Origin: Photobacterium profundum | GTDB taxonomy: Bacteria > Pseudomonadota > Gammaproteobacteria > Enterobacterales > Vibrionaceae | Direction: 5' to 3' | DNA: 64,000 nucleotides | NCBI RefSeq assembly: GCF_003026285.1 | Contig: NZ_PYOD01000009.1 | Span: 103,439 to 167,438, forward strand | In this document: piece after piece, positions 10,564 through 18,955 of the stretch | Position numbering within the stretch: position 1 is the first letter of the stretch | How the letters are laid out: every line of letters begins with the position of its first letter | Translations under genes and position numbers: made by a program | Notes under the pieces: model-generated | Databases searched by the model: none | What the model saw: only the letters and a program-made list of their open reading frames with translations | What the model was told of the DNA's origin: nothing

Positions 10564-11184
10564 TTACTGTGTGTTACTCGATTGATTCATAAGTACTCGC
10601 TCGACGGTGTCAACAATCGCTTGAGTTTGTGGATCAATTTCAATGTTAACTACATCACCTATTTTACGGATACCAAAAAGTGTTCTTTCCAGTGTTTCAG
10701 GGATCAGATGCACGCAGAATAGATTGTCCTTAACCTCACCGATAGTTAATGAACAACCATCAATACCAATATACCCTTTTGTTAATACATACTTCATCGA
10801 CGACATTGGCATCGTAAACCAGATTGTACAATTGTTAGCGGTAGTAATAACATCAGAAATGGTCGAACATAGATTGATGTGGCCCGACATAGAATGCCCG
10901 CCAATTTCATCACCAAATTTTGCTGCACGTTCAATATTGACGTTATCGCCTTCTACTAACAAGCCGAGATTAGTCACTTTTAAAGTTTCTTGCATTAAAT
11001 CAAAAGAAACGAAGTCGCCTTCTACTTTGGTAGCCGTTAAACAACAACCGTTATGTGCAACGGATGCACCAAGCGTTAATCCTTTTCGCAGCTCTTGCGG
11101 CATTTCTAACACATGTGTCTGAAAATTTTCTTTTTTTAATATTTTAACAACACGTACCGTACCTTGAACAATTCCTGTAAACAT
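10564..11184 (-). CDS. ribE: Riboflavin synthase subunit alpha RibE
   Basis: This 206-residue riboflavin synthase dismutates two 6,7-dimethyl-8-ribityllumazine molecules to riboflavin. The [10 protein letters not shown]-terminus and two lumazine-binding repeats are visible, with [12 protein letters not shown] and GGHSMSGHI in the first and [12 protein letters not shown] in the second. The ribosome site GGGGA precedes the start. In E. coli and vibrios ribE lies next to, and divergent from, the MATE pump gene (mdtK/norM). Here the two are separated by a two-component module. Confidence 0.96.
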   Translation of the reverse strand: MFTGIVQGTVRVVKILKKENFQTHVLEMPQELRKGLTLGASVAHNGCCLTATKVEGDFVSFDLMQETLKVTNLGLLVEGDNVNIERAAKFGDEIGGHSMSGHINLCSTISDVITTANNCTIWFTMPMSSMKYVLTKGYIGIDGCSLTIGEVKDNLFCVHLIPETLERTLFGIRKIGDVVNIEIDPQTQAIVDTVERVLMNQSSNTQ

Positions 11185-11342
11185 CTGTATCCCCGACTAT
11201 TATTTTAATATCAGTTGGTTAGTCATCGCATTATATATCCAAACGCACAAAAATGTAGGATTCAAAACCATTCGACTCCCACCATTTCTGTTTGCACCTT
11301 TGCTATATACACCGCTTCTATATATAGAGGTTGCACCGAAGC

Positions 11343-12779
11343 TTATTTAGATTGTGGACGATGATATAGTGGCAATCGTATCTCAGCGCAAAGGCCACCT
11401 TCACTGCGATTTCGTAAAATTAACGAGCCGCCATGGGTTTGAATAATCGAGCGGCTAATAGATAAGCCCAATCCCACACTTGATGAACTAGTATCTCTGG
11501 CTTTCTCTAATCGTACAAAAGGTTTAAAAACGTCCTCTAATGCACTTTCATCAATACCTGTACCACGATCGCAAACCTGGACAACAGTGTGCTGTTCATC
11601 ATTAAAGCAGTTTAATTCAATCAGAGATGTATTCTCAGACTGCTGTCCATAACACAAACTATTGTTCAGTAAATTTTCAATCACTCGCCTAAAGGCAATA
11701 GGCGACAATCGACATATAATTTTATTAGCAGCAATAAAGTGTATGATATCGCCTCGGTCTTGATAATCATCGGTAATTGTTTGCAATAAACTGGTTAGCT
11801 CAACGGTTTGACTTGGCTCTTGTTGGGCATCGTCTCGCGCAAAGTTCATTGTCGCTTCAATCATCGACTCCATATTAGTCAGTGTCTTTAATAATTGTTT
11901 TTGATCCTCATTGTGCTCAATAAATTCTAGTCGTAAGCGCATGCTGGTAATGGGGGTACGTAAATCGTGAGAAATAGCAGCAAGCATCTTTGTTCTATCA
12001 TCAACAAACTGCGATAGTTGTGTTTGCATCTGATTAAATGCCTTAATTGTCGGTAAGATCTCTTCTGGCCCTGAAAGTTCAAGCGGGGTAAAGTCTCGTT
12101 CTTGCCCCAATTTTTGGGCGGCAACAGCCAGCTTTTTAACCGGAAGTAACGATCGTTTAACCACCCAATACATCGCAATCATCGTAAATAATGCCACTAA
12201 AATTAACCCAGTAATTGCGGACCAAGACCAGCGTAATGCCTGCTGATCAATCGCAGAACTAAAATTTAGCCAATAATTATTGGATAACTTTACCGAGCCA
12301 ATCAGCTGCGTTTTATATTCAACCGCCGATTGTTGCATCATAGGCATGTGTTTCATCGACATATGCATATGCCGCATCATCTTGGTCATGCCTGCTCGTT
12401 GTTCGTTATGATGTTGCGAGGTAACAGATTGGATCTTCACTTGATGAGGAAGGGGCTCAGAGAAAGACTGTGTCAATTGTGAAGATAAATCTGCTCGTTG
12501 GTTTCCAGTCACAACCGCAGTCCTATCAAGCGACAAAGTTAAACCTGAGCTTTGACTGGCTGCCAATATTTCATCATGCAGCCCTACAGGCGTGCGATCA
12601 ATCACATTAACCAAGGCTGCAACACGTTCTAAGGTACTATTACTTGTGGTTAAATTAAGCATCTGAACGCGTTCGTTCGTAAAAATTTGAAGGGCAATCA
12701 ATAACTCAAATACCAAACCGAGTACCATAATGATACAAATTTTACCAATAAGGCTAGAAGGTAAAATACGTTTAATCAT
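11343..12779 (-). CDS. Sensor histidine kinase with Met/His-rich periplasmic patch
   Basis: This 478-residue inner-membrane kinase has TM1 at about residues 11-31, a periplasmic domain at about 32-185, TM2 at about 186-207, HAMP to about 262, and a HisKA H-box AAISHDLRTP with the phosphorylated His271. A HATPase domain follows (N-box ENLLNNSLCYG, G1 DRGTGID, G2 GLGLSIS). Residues 123-148 of the periplasmic domain are packed with Met and His (motifs such as MMRHMHMSM and KHMPMM), typical of Cu(I)/Ag(I) coordination. The gene overlaps the regulator gene by 8 bp. Metal sensing is inferred from this patch and from the Met-rich neighbour. Confidence 0.88.
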   Translation of the reverse strand: MIKRILPSSLIGKICIIMVLGLVFELLIALQIFTNERVQMLNLTTSNSTLERVAALVNVIDRTPVGLHDEILAASQSSGLTLSLDRTAVVTGNQRADLSSQLTQSFSEPLPHQVKIQSVTSQHHNEQRAGMTKMMRHMHMSMKHMPMMQQSAVEYKTQLIGSVKLSNNYWLNFSSAIDQQALRWSWSAITGLILVALFTMIAMYWVVKRSLLPVKKLAVAAQKLGQERDFTPLELSGPEEILPTIKAFNQMQTQLSQFVDDRTKMLAAISHDLRTPITSMRLRLEFIEHNEDQKQLLKTLTNMESMIEATMNFARDDAQQEPSQTVELTSLLQTITDDYQDRGDIIHFIAANKIICRLSPIAFRRVIENLLNNSLCYGQQSENTSLIELNCFNDEQHTVVQVCDRGTGIDESALEDVFKPFVRLEKARDTSSSSVGLGLSISRSIIQTHGGSLILRNRSEGGLCAEIRLPLYHRPQSK

Positions 12780-13545
12780 GTTTTACCTCGCACACCATTT
12801 GATAACCCCCACCCCAAATAGTTTTGATTAATTCAGGCTTTTTATGATCGATTTCTAACTTCTTCCGTAACCGGCTAATAATAGTATCAATAGAGCGATC
12901 ATATACATCAGTCTCTCGCCCTTTGGCCAAATCCAATAACTGTTCTCGGCTTAATACTTTTCTTGGGTGCTCAACAAATACTTTCAATAAAGTAAATTCT
13001 GCACTCGTTAATGAAACCGCAATACCATCGTTGTCTGTTAACTCACGCTGACCAATATCAAAACACCAACGATTAAAACGATAAACATGGCTTTCTTTAT
13101 CTTGCACCTCTTCAACAGAATCCGCTTTTGACTTAAGTACTGACTTACCTTCAGGAATCGCATTAAAACGACGAATAACAGCTTTTATGCGGGCTAATAA
13201 TTCGCGAGGATTAAACGGCTTAGGCAAATAATCATCCGCGCCCATTTCGAGGCCAATGATTTTATCAACCTCCTCGCCCATAGCTGTCAGCATTATGACC
13301 GGTATATTAGAATGAACACGTAATTCACGGCATAAGGTTAATCCATCTTTTCCGGGCAGCATTAAATCCAGCACAATCAAATCAATGGTGTTGTCTCGAA
13401 GGCATTGCTCCATTTCATCCCCATCTGCGGCAACAGAAACCCGATAATTATGCTGGCTTAGAAAACGCTTTAACAAATCACGAATCTCACTATGGTCATC
13501 AACGATTAATAGATGAGGTAGTAAAGGTAAAGCGGAACTGTCCAT
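12772..13545 (-). CDS. OmpR-family response regulator
   Basis: This 257-residue regulator has a receiver domain (Asp16-Asp17, phospho-acceptor Asp60 in VLDLMLPGKDG, Thr in MLTAMG, Lys in LPKPFNPREL) and a C-terminal winged helix (about 150-255) ending VKTIWGGGYQMV-like. ATG 13545 is chosen; a TTG at 13557 adds four residues without a ribosome site. It is the first gene of the operon, followed by its cognate kinase with an 8-bp overlap. It diverges from the Met-rich peptide gene. Tandem repeats in the shared 197-bp promoter region are its probable binding sites. Confidence 0.92.
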   Translation of the reverse strand: MDSSALPLLPHLLIVDDHSEIRDLLKRFLSQHNYRVSVAADGDEMEQCLRDNTIDLIVLDLMLPGKDGLTLCRELRVHSNIPVIMLTAMGEEVDKIIGLEMGADDYLPKPFNPRELLARIKAVIRRFNAIPEGKSVLKSKADSVEEVQDKESHVYRFNRWCFDIGQRELTDNDGIAVSLTSAEFTLLKVFVEHPRKVLSREQLLDLAKGRETDVYDRSIDTIISRLRKKLEIDHKKPELIKTIWGGGYQMVCEVKHD

Positions 13546-13605
13546 GAAAACCCACAATATAAGACGAATGAATAATGACTATACGCCATTAACCTATTGA
13601 GTTCT

Positions 13606-13691
13606 TGTCAATGTATGTCAATGAGTTGAGTACAATTCAAACTGGCATAATTTGACATAAATGAATTCGTTTCTGACAAATCTGCGACAAA
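13606..13691. promoter_or_regulatory. Direct repeats in the divergent promoter region
   Basis: TGTCAATG occurs twice exactly 10 bp apart (13606-13613 and 13616-13623), and GACAAA occurs twice 11 bp apart (13675-13680 and 13686-13691). Tandem half-sites one helical turn apart are the usual architecture of OmpR-family binding sites. The two pairs flank the middle of the region between the regulator gene and the Met-rich peptide gene, so either could serve autoregulation or target control. Start sites are not defined. Confidence 0.5.
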
Positions 13692-13742
13692 CTTTTTTGT
13701 TTTAATAGCTAGGTCAAAACAAAAAACATTAAAGGTGATCAA

Positions 13743-14012
13743 ATGAAACGTTCAATTTTATTAGCAGCAAGTCTAGTTATTCTTCCTTCGATTGCGATGG
13801 CTAACAGCGCTCATCATGAAACAGACCAAGATGGCACTCACATGACTGGAATGCATTCTGAAATGATGCACAACATGATGAAGAATCCCGAGCAGATGCA
13901 AGCCATGATGACCGAGATGCAATCAAACCCAGAGATGCAACAAATGATGAAGAAAATGGGGTGTCAGGGAAACATGACAACAATGATGAAAACCACCCCT
14001 GAACAACAATAA
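13743..14012 (+). CDS. Secreted methionine-rich small protein
   Basis: This 89-residue protein has a clear signal peptide (about residues 1-20, cleavage after AMA). The mature part of about 69 residues contains 17 Met, 5 His and one Cys, arranged in clusters such as MMHNMMKNPEQM and MQQMMKKMGC. Such composition suits periplasmic Cu(I)/Ag(I) binding, as in CusF/PcoE-like or CopK-like proteins, although no named family is recognised. An AAAGGTG ribosome site precedes ATG. It is the first gene divergent from the two-component system and is followed after 45 bp by the SHOCT gene, so it is a likely regulon target. Function is inferred. Confidence 0.8.
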   Translation: MKRSILLAASLVILPSIAMANSAHHETDQDGTHMTGMHSEMMHNMMKNPEQMQAMMTEMQSNPEMQQMMKKMGCQGNMTTMMKTTPEQQ

Positions 14013-14057
14013 CGCTGTCATTGAGTTCATTAATACATATTTACCCCAGGAGATACT

Positions 14058-14264
14058 ATGCATACTATGCACACGATGACTATGATGCCATTTTCAATGA
14101 TTTTCATGTGGATTCTTATGATTGCCTTTGTATACCTAATAATAAAGGCTATCAAGCAAGATAATAAATCGCCCTCTAGCTCTGCGATTGAAGTTGCAAA
14201 ATGCCGCTTTGCTAACGGCGAAATTACGCGGGAAGAGCTAAAGGAAATAAAAAAAGAGCTGTAA
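14058..14264 (+). CDS. Small membrane protein with SHOCT domain
   Basis: This 68-residue protein has a Met/His-rich N-terminus (MHTMHTMTMM), one transmembrane helix (about 12-32) and a C-terminal SHOCT motif (about 42-68, with AKCRFANGEITREELKEIK). SHOCT modules are short oligomerisation or targeting tails of unknown exact role. The ribosome site CAGGAG precedes it and it is probably co-transcribed with the Met-rich peptide. Small TM-SHOCT proteins are often found in copper-resistance clusters, which supports the metal interpretation. Confidence 0.8.
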   Translation: MHTMHTMTMMPFSMIFMWILMIAFVYLIIKAIKQDNKSPSSSAIEVAKCRFANGEITREELKEIKKEL

Positions 14265-14587
14265 ATGATGATATTCACAGATGTCCTACCATCATGATGT
14301 AGGGCATCTAAAGCAACAGTAAATCGTTATCCCCTTACCAGCAGTATCATAGACTTCCCCATCATAGTTGCCATCAATACGCATCATCGTCATTCCCCCC
14401 AAAAAAACAAAAAACACACCGCATAAACTATTCGTAAAATATGCTAATGTATTGGCATATTAAACAACGTTGCTGAATTGTCGTCATTCACTAGCAATAT
14501 TGATTGTCTCTTCTTATTGAATCGCTATAATCACCGCGCTTAACACTATACCTTTATTCTTTACTTCTGCTTTTAGGAGCATGCTCT
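14265..14587. other. Intergenic region before norM
   Basis: This is a 323-bp gap. An imperfect hairpin (14279-14309, AGATG...CATCT with CCTAC/GTAGG) follows the SHOCT gene but has no T-run. The rest is AT-rich, and the norM promoter is presumably near the 3' end. No gene was seen. Confidence 0.4.
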
Positions 14588-15958
14588 GTGCATAATTACA
14601 GGCGTGAAACACGTCAACTTCTTACTCTAGCAATACCTGTTCTTATTGCATCTGTTGCCCAAACATCAATGGGATTCGTTGATACCGTTATGGCTGGTGG
14701 TGTCAGTGCTACCGATATGGCTGCCGTTTCTGTTGCTTCTAGTATCTGGTTACCTGCCATTCTTTTTGGTGTAGGGTTATTAATTGCCCTTGTACCAATC
14801 GTGGCGCAACTTAATGGTTCAGGCAAAAAAGATAAAATTCCTTTTGAAGTACAACATGGTTTTCTTCTTGCCTTGATCATGTCCATTCCCATTATGGCCA
14901 TTTTATATAATGCCGGTATATTGATTGACTACATGGATGTCGAACCTATTTTGGCTGAAAAAACCATTGGTTATTTACATGCTGTTGTATATGCCGTGCC
15001 CGCTTTTCTACTATTCCAAACCCTAAGAAGTTTTGCAGAAGGGTTATCTTTAACTGTGCCCGGCATGGTTATCGGTTTTATAGGTCTAATGGCTAATATT
15101 CCGCTTAACTGGATTTTTGTTTATGGAAAATTCGGTTTCCCTGAAATGGGCGGTGTCGGTTGTGGGGTGGCTACAGCCATTGTTTATTGGTTAATGTTCT
15201 TCTCTATGTTGGTTTATGTATTAGTAAACAAGCGCCTTAAACGTGCTGGATTGTTTGAAATTTGGTACAAACCACAGCCTAAAGCAGTACTTCGATTGTT
15301 CAAGCTTGGTTTCCCTGTTGCCGCTTCAATGTTTTTTGAAGTGTCATTATTTGCGGTAATTGCTTTAATGATTTCACCATTGGGCTCAATTATTGTTGCC
15401 TCACACCAAGTCGCGATTAACTTTTCGTCGTTGATCTTCATGTTACCCATGAGTTTAGGTGTTGCATTAAGTATTCGTGTTGGTCACATGCTTGGTGAAC
15501 AAGACTTAGTTGGCGCTAAAATAGCAAGCCATTGTGGTCTTATTGTTGGGTTAATTATGTCGTTAATGACCGCTATTTTAACCATTATTTACCGTGAAGA
15601 GATTGCTCTTCTCTACACCGATAATACCGATGTTATTGTACTTGCTGGCCAGCTTTTATTCTTAGCTGCTGTTTACCAATGTAGCGATGCGATTCAAGTT
15701 GTCGCTGCAGGAGCCTTACGTGGCTATAAAGATATGCGAGCAATCTTTATTCGTACATTCATCGCGTACTGGATACTAGGTTTACCTGTTGGTTATATTC
15801 TGGGTATGACAGACTGGATTGTAGAGCCGATGGGTCCGCATGGTTTCTGGATTGGTAATATTGTTGGTTTATCCGCTGCGGCGATTATGCTTGCCATGCG
15901 CCTACGTTGGATTCAGCGCCAAAGCGATGAATTCCAAATAGCAATGTCACTTAAATAA
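14588..15958 (+). CDS. norM: MATE multidrug efflux pump NorM
   Basis: This 456-residue, 12-helix MATE transporter exports cationic drugs such as fluoroquinolones and ethidium in exchange for Na+ or H+. The segments SVAQTSMGFVDTVMAGG, RSFAEGLSLTVPGMVIGF and GALRGYKDMRAIF match the V. parahaemolyticus NorM subgroup closely. The GTG start at 14588 has AGGAG 8 nt upstream; the ATG at 14581 is out of frame and ends after four codons. It is separated from its usual neighbour ribE by the metal-response module. Confidence 0.95.
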   Translation: MHNYRRETRQLLTLAIPVLIASVAQTSMGFVDTVMAGGVSATDMAAVSVASSIWLPAILFGVGLLIALVPIVAQLNGSGKKDKIPFEVQHGFLLALIMSIPIMAILYNAGILIDYMDVEPILAEKTIGYLHAVVYAVPAFLLFQTLRSFAEGLSLTVPGMVIGFIGLMANIPLNWIFVYGKFGFPEMGGVGCGVATAIVYWLMFFSMLVYVLVNKRLKRAGLFEIWYKPQPKAVLRLFKLGFPVAASMFFEVSLFAVIALMISPLGSIIVASHQVAINFSSLIFMLPMSLGVALSIRVGHMLGEQDLVGAKIASHCGLIVGLIMSLMTAILTIIYREEIALLYTDNTDVIVLAGQLLFLAAVYQCSDAIQVVAAGALRGYKDMRAIFIRTFIAYWILGLPVGYILGMTDWIVEPMGPHGFWIGNIVGLSAAAIMLAMRLRWIQRQSDEFQIAMSLK

Positions 15959-15980
15959 ACGTCAAGATAGATAACAAATA

Positions 15981-16029
15981 AACCGCATATATTATCAGCT
16001 ACAAAGTAGCTTCTGTATGCGGTTCTTTT
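15981..16029 (+). terminator. Terminator of norM
   Basis: A 9-bp outer stem (15981-15989 with 16016-16024) encloses a second small hairpin (AGCTAC/GTAGCT, 15997-16011). It is followed by TTCTTTTT. Confidence 0.82.
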
Positions 16030-16430
16030 TACCCTTTCAGTAAGAATATAAATGAGCTGGTGATTCAAAAAAAATGTTACCTTTGCTTTGCTATTCAGTG
16101 AATAAATGAAATCACTCGCACATATTAATATTGACAATATTCAATCTTGTAAATAAACCTACCTTTATTTCCAGCCTAAACAACCAAAAATTTCAAAACA
16201 TAATATATTAAGCAAAACATTTAGAGTTAATCACCAATAGGGTGCGAACTTTCAGTTTAAAATGAAATTTCACCTCGGTGGTTCAAGTGCAAACAAGGTT
16301 ATATATTGCAATAGCTATGCATTTGATAAAGAACGAAACTGAAGTCAACCCTAAGCAATAAACACTAATCGTTCATCGTGAATAGCACAATGAAACAAAC
16401 AACATAAATGTTTATTAAAGGGATACTAAT
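16030..16430. other. Intergenic region upstream of GH19 chitinase
   Basis: This 400-bp AT-rich stretch has no credible ORF. It presumably holds the chitinase promoter and leader. I could not identify a convincing operator. Confidence 0.4.
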
Positions 16431-18110
16431 ATGTTTAAATTCCGGCACTTAGCAATATTACTCAGTTGCCCCCTTGCCACCAGCAGCTTTGCTATGAGTA
16501 TTCAGCCAGACCCCAATAACCCGGGTGGCTATGTTATACCTCGGTCTGATATTGAAGCTGCAGAGCAAGCTAAAACAACTGATCCAATGTATGACACCTG
16601 GGAAAAAGCACTTGAAACACTGCCTAATCAACAAGTTGAGACCATTTTACCAGGCTTAGCCTCTAATCCAAGTAACGTCATTCGAGCAGAGCGTGTATTT
16701 CCAAAAACAGAATGGAACTACCTAACGCAAATGGCTGCACCAGAATACACCTATACCCGCTTTCTTCGTGCAATAGGCAAATTCCCAGCGTTTTGTGGCG
16801 AATATACTGATGGTCGGGATTCCGACGCGATTTGTAAACGATCTATTATTACCTCTTTTGCCCATTTTGCTCAAGAAACAGGTGGCCATATTGCCGTCGA
16901 CAATACTTGGGACAATCCGAAAGGTTTAGAAGAGTGGCAACAGGCATTGGTTCACGTTCGCGAGATGGGTTGGTCTGAAGGACAACCCGGCTATACAACT
17001 GGATGTGGTCAAGACGATTGGCAGAATAAACGCTGGCCATGTGCAGAAGGACAAGGCTATTTTGGACGTGGTGCCAAGCAGCTTTCATACCACTTTAACT
17101 ATGGTGCTTTTTCTGAAGTCATGTTCGATGGTGATGCAACTGTCTTGCTTAACGACCCAGGACGAGTTGCAGATTCGTGGCTAAATTTGGCTTCTGCAAC
17201 ATGGTTCTTTCTAACCCCTCAATCGCCCAAACCTGCCATGCTGCACGTAATTGATCGTACATGGAAGCCATCTCAGCGAGAAACAGAGGCAGGAATTGGC
17301 TACGGTTTTGGTACTACTATTAATATCATTAATGGTGGTATTGAATGTGGTGAACAAAATAAAGATAAAGGGCAACCCGTTAATCGTATTCGCTACTGGG
17401 AAGGATTATCAGATTACTACCAAATACCTATCCAAGCAGATGAAAAAAATACGTGCTGGCAGCAAAAACCATACGGTAGCCTTAACCTAGATGGTGCGAC
17501 CCATGTACTTTACACCAACTGGGATGGTGACTGGACGTATTACGCTGATCGCCCAGGTGGAGTCTCTTTTGAGTGTAAGCTGGTAGGTTATCAAACTGCC
17601 TATTCAGCTTTGATTAAAGCTGACTACGAAAAATGTGTCACTAATTTCTATGAGTCTCACGCTAATTGGCCAAGCGTCCGCGTGGTTGATCAATTAGATC
17701 CTGTAGACCCTCCAGTTGATCCTGAGCCGCCAATCGATCCAGAACCTCCTGTCGATGGCACCTACCCTGCGTGGAACGTAAACACTGTTTACATCGGTGG
17801 TGAGAAAGTGAGTTACAACGGTGCTTCTTATGAAGCGAAATGGTGGTCACAAGGTAATGAACCAATCAAAGGTAATCCGTGGAAACTCATTTCCAATACT
17901 CCCGTCAACCCAGAACCACAGATAGAGCCAGAGCCGCCCGTTGTTTCGTTACCACCAACAGGTTTCGTTCAATGGATTGCAGGGCAAACAACTGTGAATA
18001 ACGGTGATAAAATAATGAATATCGGTAAGTGCTTTGTTGCCAAAAATAGCCCAGGCGTTTGGGAAAGCCCTACCAGTACAAATTGGTTCTGGGATGAAGT
18101 TTCATGTTAA
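16431..18110 (+). CDS. Secreted GH19 chitinase with CBM5/12
   Basis: This 559-residue secreted enzyme has a signal peptide (about 1-21, cleavage near SFA-MS) and a GH19 lysozyme-fold catalytic domain (about 85-395). The acid/base Glu149 lies in FAQETGGH, and substrate-cleft motifs [17 protein letters not shown] and [10 protein letters not shown] are present. A Pro/Glu/Asp linker (about 425-445, [13 protein letters not shown] type) leads to a CBM5/12 chitin-binding module (about 448-490, with AKWWSQG). A second Pro-rich linker and a small C-terminal domain (about 512-559) with W-rich ends follow. It cuts chitin with inversion, in contrast to the GH18 enzyme at 35989. AAAGGGA precedes ATG. Confidence 0.93.
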   Translation: MFKFRHLAILLSCPLATSSFAMSIQPDPNNPGGYVIPRSDIEAAEQAKTTDPMYDTWEKALETLPNQQVETILPGLASNPSNVIRAERVFPKTEWNYLTQMAAPEYTYTRFLRAIGKFPAFCGEYTDGRDSDAICKRSIITSFAHFAQETGGHIAVDNTWDNPKGLEEWQQALVHVREMGWSEGQPGYTTGCGQDDWQNKRWPCAEGQGYFGRGAKQLSYHFNYGAFSEVMFDGDATVLLNDPGRVADSWLNLASATWFFLTPQSPKPAMLHVIDRTWKPSQRETEAGIGYGFGTTINIINGGIECGEQNKDKGQPVNRIRYWEGLSDYYQIPIQADEKNTCWQQKPYGSLNLDGATHVLYTNWDGDWTYYADRPGGVSFECKLVGYQTAYSALIKADYEKCVTNFYESHANWPSVRVVDQLDPVDPPVDPEPPIDPEPPVDGTYPAWNVNTVYIGGEKVSYNGASYEAKWWSQGNEPIKGNPWKLISNTPVNPEPQIEPEPPVVSLPPTGFVQWIAGQTTVNNGDKIMNIGKCFVAKNSPGVWESPTSTNWFWDEVSC

Positions 18111-18137
18111 TAAAACGATGCACCGACTCTTAAATAG

Positions 18138-18182
18138 AAACCCTAACGTCTTTCTAGCAATAAGATAATCGTTAGGGTTTTC
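18138..18182 (+). terminator. Terminator after GH19 chitinase
   Basis: An 11-bp stem, AAACCCTAACG (18138-18148) with CGTTAGGGTTT (18170-18180), ends in a T-run. Confidence 0.85.
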
Positions 18183-18955
18183 CATAAAGACTCTCGCTAT
18201 ACTTTTTTACCCGAACAAAAAAATCGAATTGCTCGCAAAAAGTCGGGCCAAGCTCCGAGCCAAACATTGTTAATACCCTTGACTGTCTAACGCTTGGTAC
18301 AAGCTGCGGAACCATTGCCCCCACTAAACTCTATCCAAATTTTGGTGGGGTGATGACATGGTCTATCAATTGAGATGAACATGATGGCTATAATTTTTCA
18401 GGTCCTGTTGGTGACAAGCTAAAGGCAATGAACGGGAAATAGCAGCAATAGGAAATAACAACAACGAAAAAAATGATAAGAGATGTCAGTTTTTTTCTTA
18501 ACTATAAATGCCCCCTGCCATAGATGGTAGAGAGCATTTTCTTCGAACACTCACTGCAAGCTAAATAATGTCCCTAAACATTTCTGATACCAATGCTATT
18601 AATAAGAATAAAGTTTCAACAACGAACTTATAAACAACATAATAAATAAGATTAGTGTCATATTTACAACACCTAATCTTTAACATGATAAAATCTCAAA
18701 TCAAACAAATATATTCACACTAAGAAACAGCACTCAGCAATAATAATTAGGACATAATAAATATCACTTCCAATTTAACCTCTCACTTTAGAAACCAAAA
18801 AATCAAATATAAAAACAACATATTTTATATTTATAATAATATCGCAAAAATGATAAATAGTTTTTACATTTATCACTCATTATTAGTTGGCAAGGAATAA
18901 AACTTAATCATTGTTAATTGTGTTAGAAATAAAATTAAAACACTAGGAGCGCGTA
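18183..18955. other. Long AT-rich intergenic region
   Basis: These 773 bp hold no credible ORF. A short inverted repeat CCCCAC/GTGGGG (18319-18324 and 18345-18350) is visible. The part from about 18600 is very AT-rich and probably contains the promoter of the di-heme peroxidase gene. Confidence 0.4.

Noticed and set aside
18592..18625. Possible second MITE end (ATACCAATGCTATTAATAAG)
   Set aside because: No inverted partner could be found nearby, so it may be chance in AT-rich DNA.
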